A stretch of 64,000 nt of DNA, taken from Isoetes taiwanensis (Eukaryota; Streptophyta; Lycopodiopsida; Isoetales; Isoetaceae). The stretch spans positions 3,275,735-3,339,734 of the forward strand of contig JAJEKV010000013.1 of the NCBI GenBank assembly GCA_021234155.1, written 5' to 3'. Below, piece after piece: positions 63,646 through 64,000 of the stretch; positions within the stretch are counted from its first letter, which is position 1; every line of letters starts with the position of its first letter. The notes under the pieces are model-generated. The model was not told the origin of the DNA, did not search any database, and worked only from the letters and a program-made list of their open reading frames with translations. The translations under genes and the position numbers were made by a program.

Positions 63646-64000
63646 CCTCGCTTTCGGATAGTCAAATTGTGTGAATATTGTAATCGAACTTGAACACATG
63701 TATTGACCATTTTGTAATGAATATACTTGTATATTGAGTTTTTCGATGCCTTTCGACTCACGAGTCGAGAAAGGCATGCTTGTCAAATGTTGATGAAATG
63801 CTTGTACAATCTATTATGATAATGCTTGTACATTGGGTTTCTGGGACTTTCGACTCGCGAGTCGAGAAAGGCATGCTAATTGTCTCGTTGACAAAAGCAT
63901 TTGTATGCTTCAGGTGTGTGATTGGATGCAACCATATTCTAATGAGAATGGTTGTACTTTTGACTTTACGGGCCTTTCTCGACTCCTTGAGTCGAAGAAA

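Larger units (their letters stand above)
57114..64000. repeat. Dispersed short palindrome family, about 20 copies
   Basis: The unit is TTTCTCGACT, a short TTCGCGA-type centre, then AGTCGAGAAA. Full or near-full copies lie at 57114-57136, 57273-57295, 57444-57468, 57716-57742, 58115-58139, 60626-60648, 60686-60708, 60743-60766, 60803-60828, 60863-60889, 60920-60947, 60983-61008, 62689-62715, 63748-63775, 63847-63871 and 63974-64000. Half copies are near 57138, 57201, 58061, 58085 and 62749. Arms are 9-12 bases; flanking bases often extend the stem (GCC...GGC at 63748). Centres vary (CTTCGCGAG, CTCGCGAG, CTTCCGCGAAG, CTTCGTGAG). I found none before 57 kb. The role is unknown: candidates are hairpin transcript-end signals, a mobile palindrome or a protein-binding site. 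Confidence 0.9.

Noticed and set aside
57114-64000. CRISPR array
   Set aside because: The palindromes are irregularly spaced, lack uniform spacers and lie in a plant genome.

Overview
This is nuclear DNA of a land plant. Three intron-bearing genes are clearly plant-type: a calcineurin B-like calcium sensor of the CBL2/CBL3 group, an NADPH-thioredoxin reductase of the NTRA/NTRB group, and a SEC23/SEC24-family coat protein of the plant type. A fourth gene encodes centrin. The wide, AT-rich, repeat-filled spacers, the mixed LINE lineages and a DUF7869-like gene remnant suggest a seed-free plant (lycophyte, fern or bryophyte). The species cannot be named from the sequence.

Layout. Positions 1-2.7 kb hold centrin on the minus strand (7 exons). 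From 2.7 to 23.7 kb there is no intact gene: unidentified coding-like scraps (3.6-4.3 and 7.3-8.5 kb), a repeat of unknown class (11.6-12.0 kb), a decayed L1-like LINE (13.2-15.3 kb), an LRR receptor fragment (17.9-18.4 kb), two copies of an element carrying a TTGTA microsatellite (18.4-20.9 kb; the second has long terminal inverted repeats) and a second, RTE/L2-like LINE (21.7-22.8 kb). NTR follows at 23.7-25.1 kb (minus, 2 exons). From 25.8 to 34.5 kb lie fossil Ty3/Gypsy pieces, a dimeric tRNA-derived SINE, a second copy of the 11.6 kb repeat arranged as an inverted pair, and tandem repeats. A PIF/Harbinger DNA transposon occupies about 34.5-38.2 kb and carries a nested LINE that ends in an (AAT)n tail. 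The SEC23-like gene runs from 38.4 to 43.1 kb (plus, 14 exons, one GC-AG intron, a LINE scrap in intron 6). The CBL gene faces it at 44.2-46.0 kb (minus, 8 exons, fully open). From 46 to 52.9 kb there are only repeats, including a SINE head and hairpin-rich duplicated units. A broken DUF7869-like gene lies at 52.9-55.7 kb.

From about 56 kb to the right edge the DNA changes character. It is visibly richer in G+C, more densely packed with coding-like frames that I do not recognise, and peppered with about 20 copies of one short palindrome built on the half-site TTTCTCGACT. I see no copy of this palindrome in the first 57 kb. Most copies in the coding-like part lie in the gaps between frames. 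This island is the least explained and most interesting part of the window.

The genes do not form a pathway. Centrin and CBL are both EF-hand calcium sensors, but nothing in the layout links them. Centrin and the SEC23-like gene each read cleanly except for one small insertion or deletion at a run of identical bases. This looks more like residual assembly error than gene death, though pseudogenes cannot be excluded.
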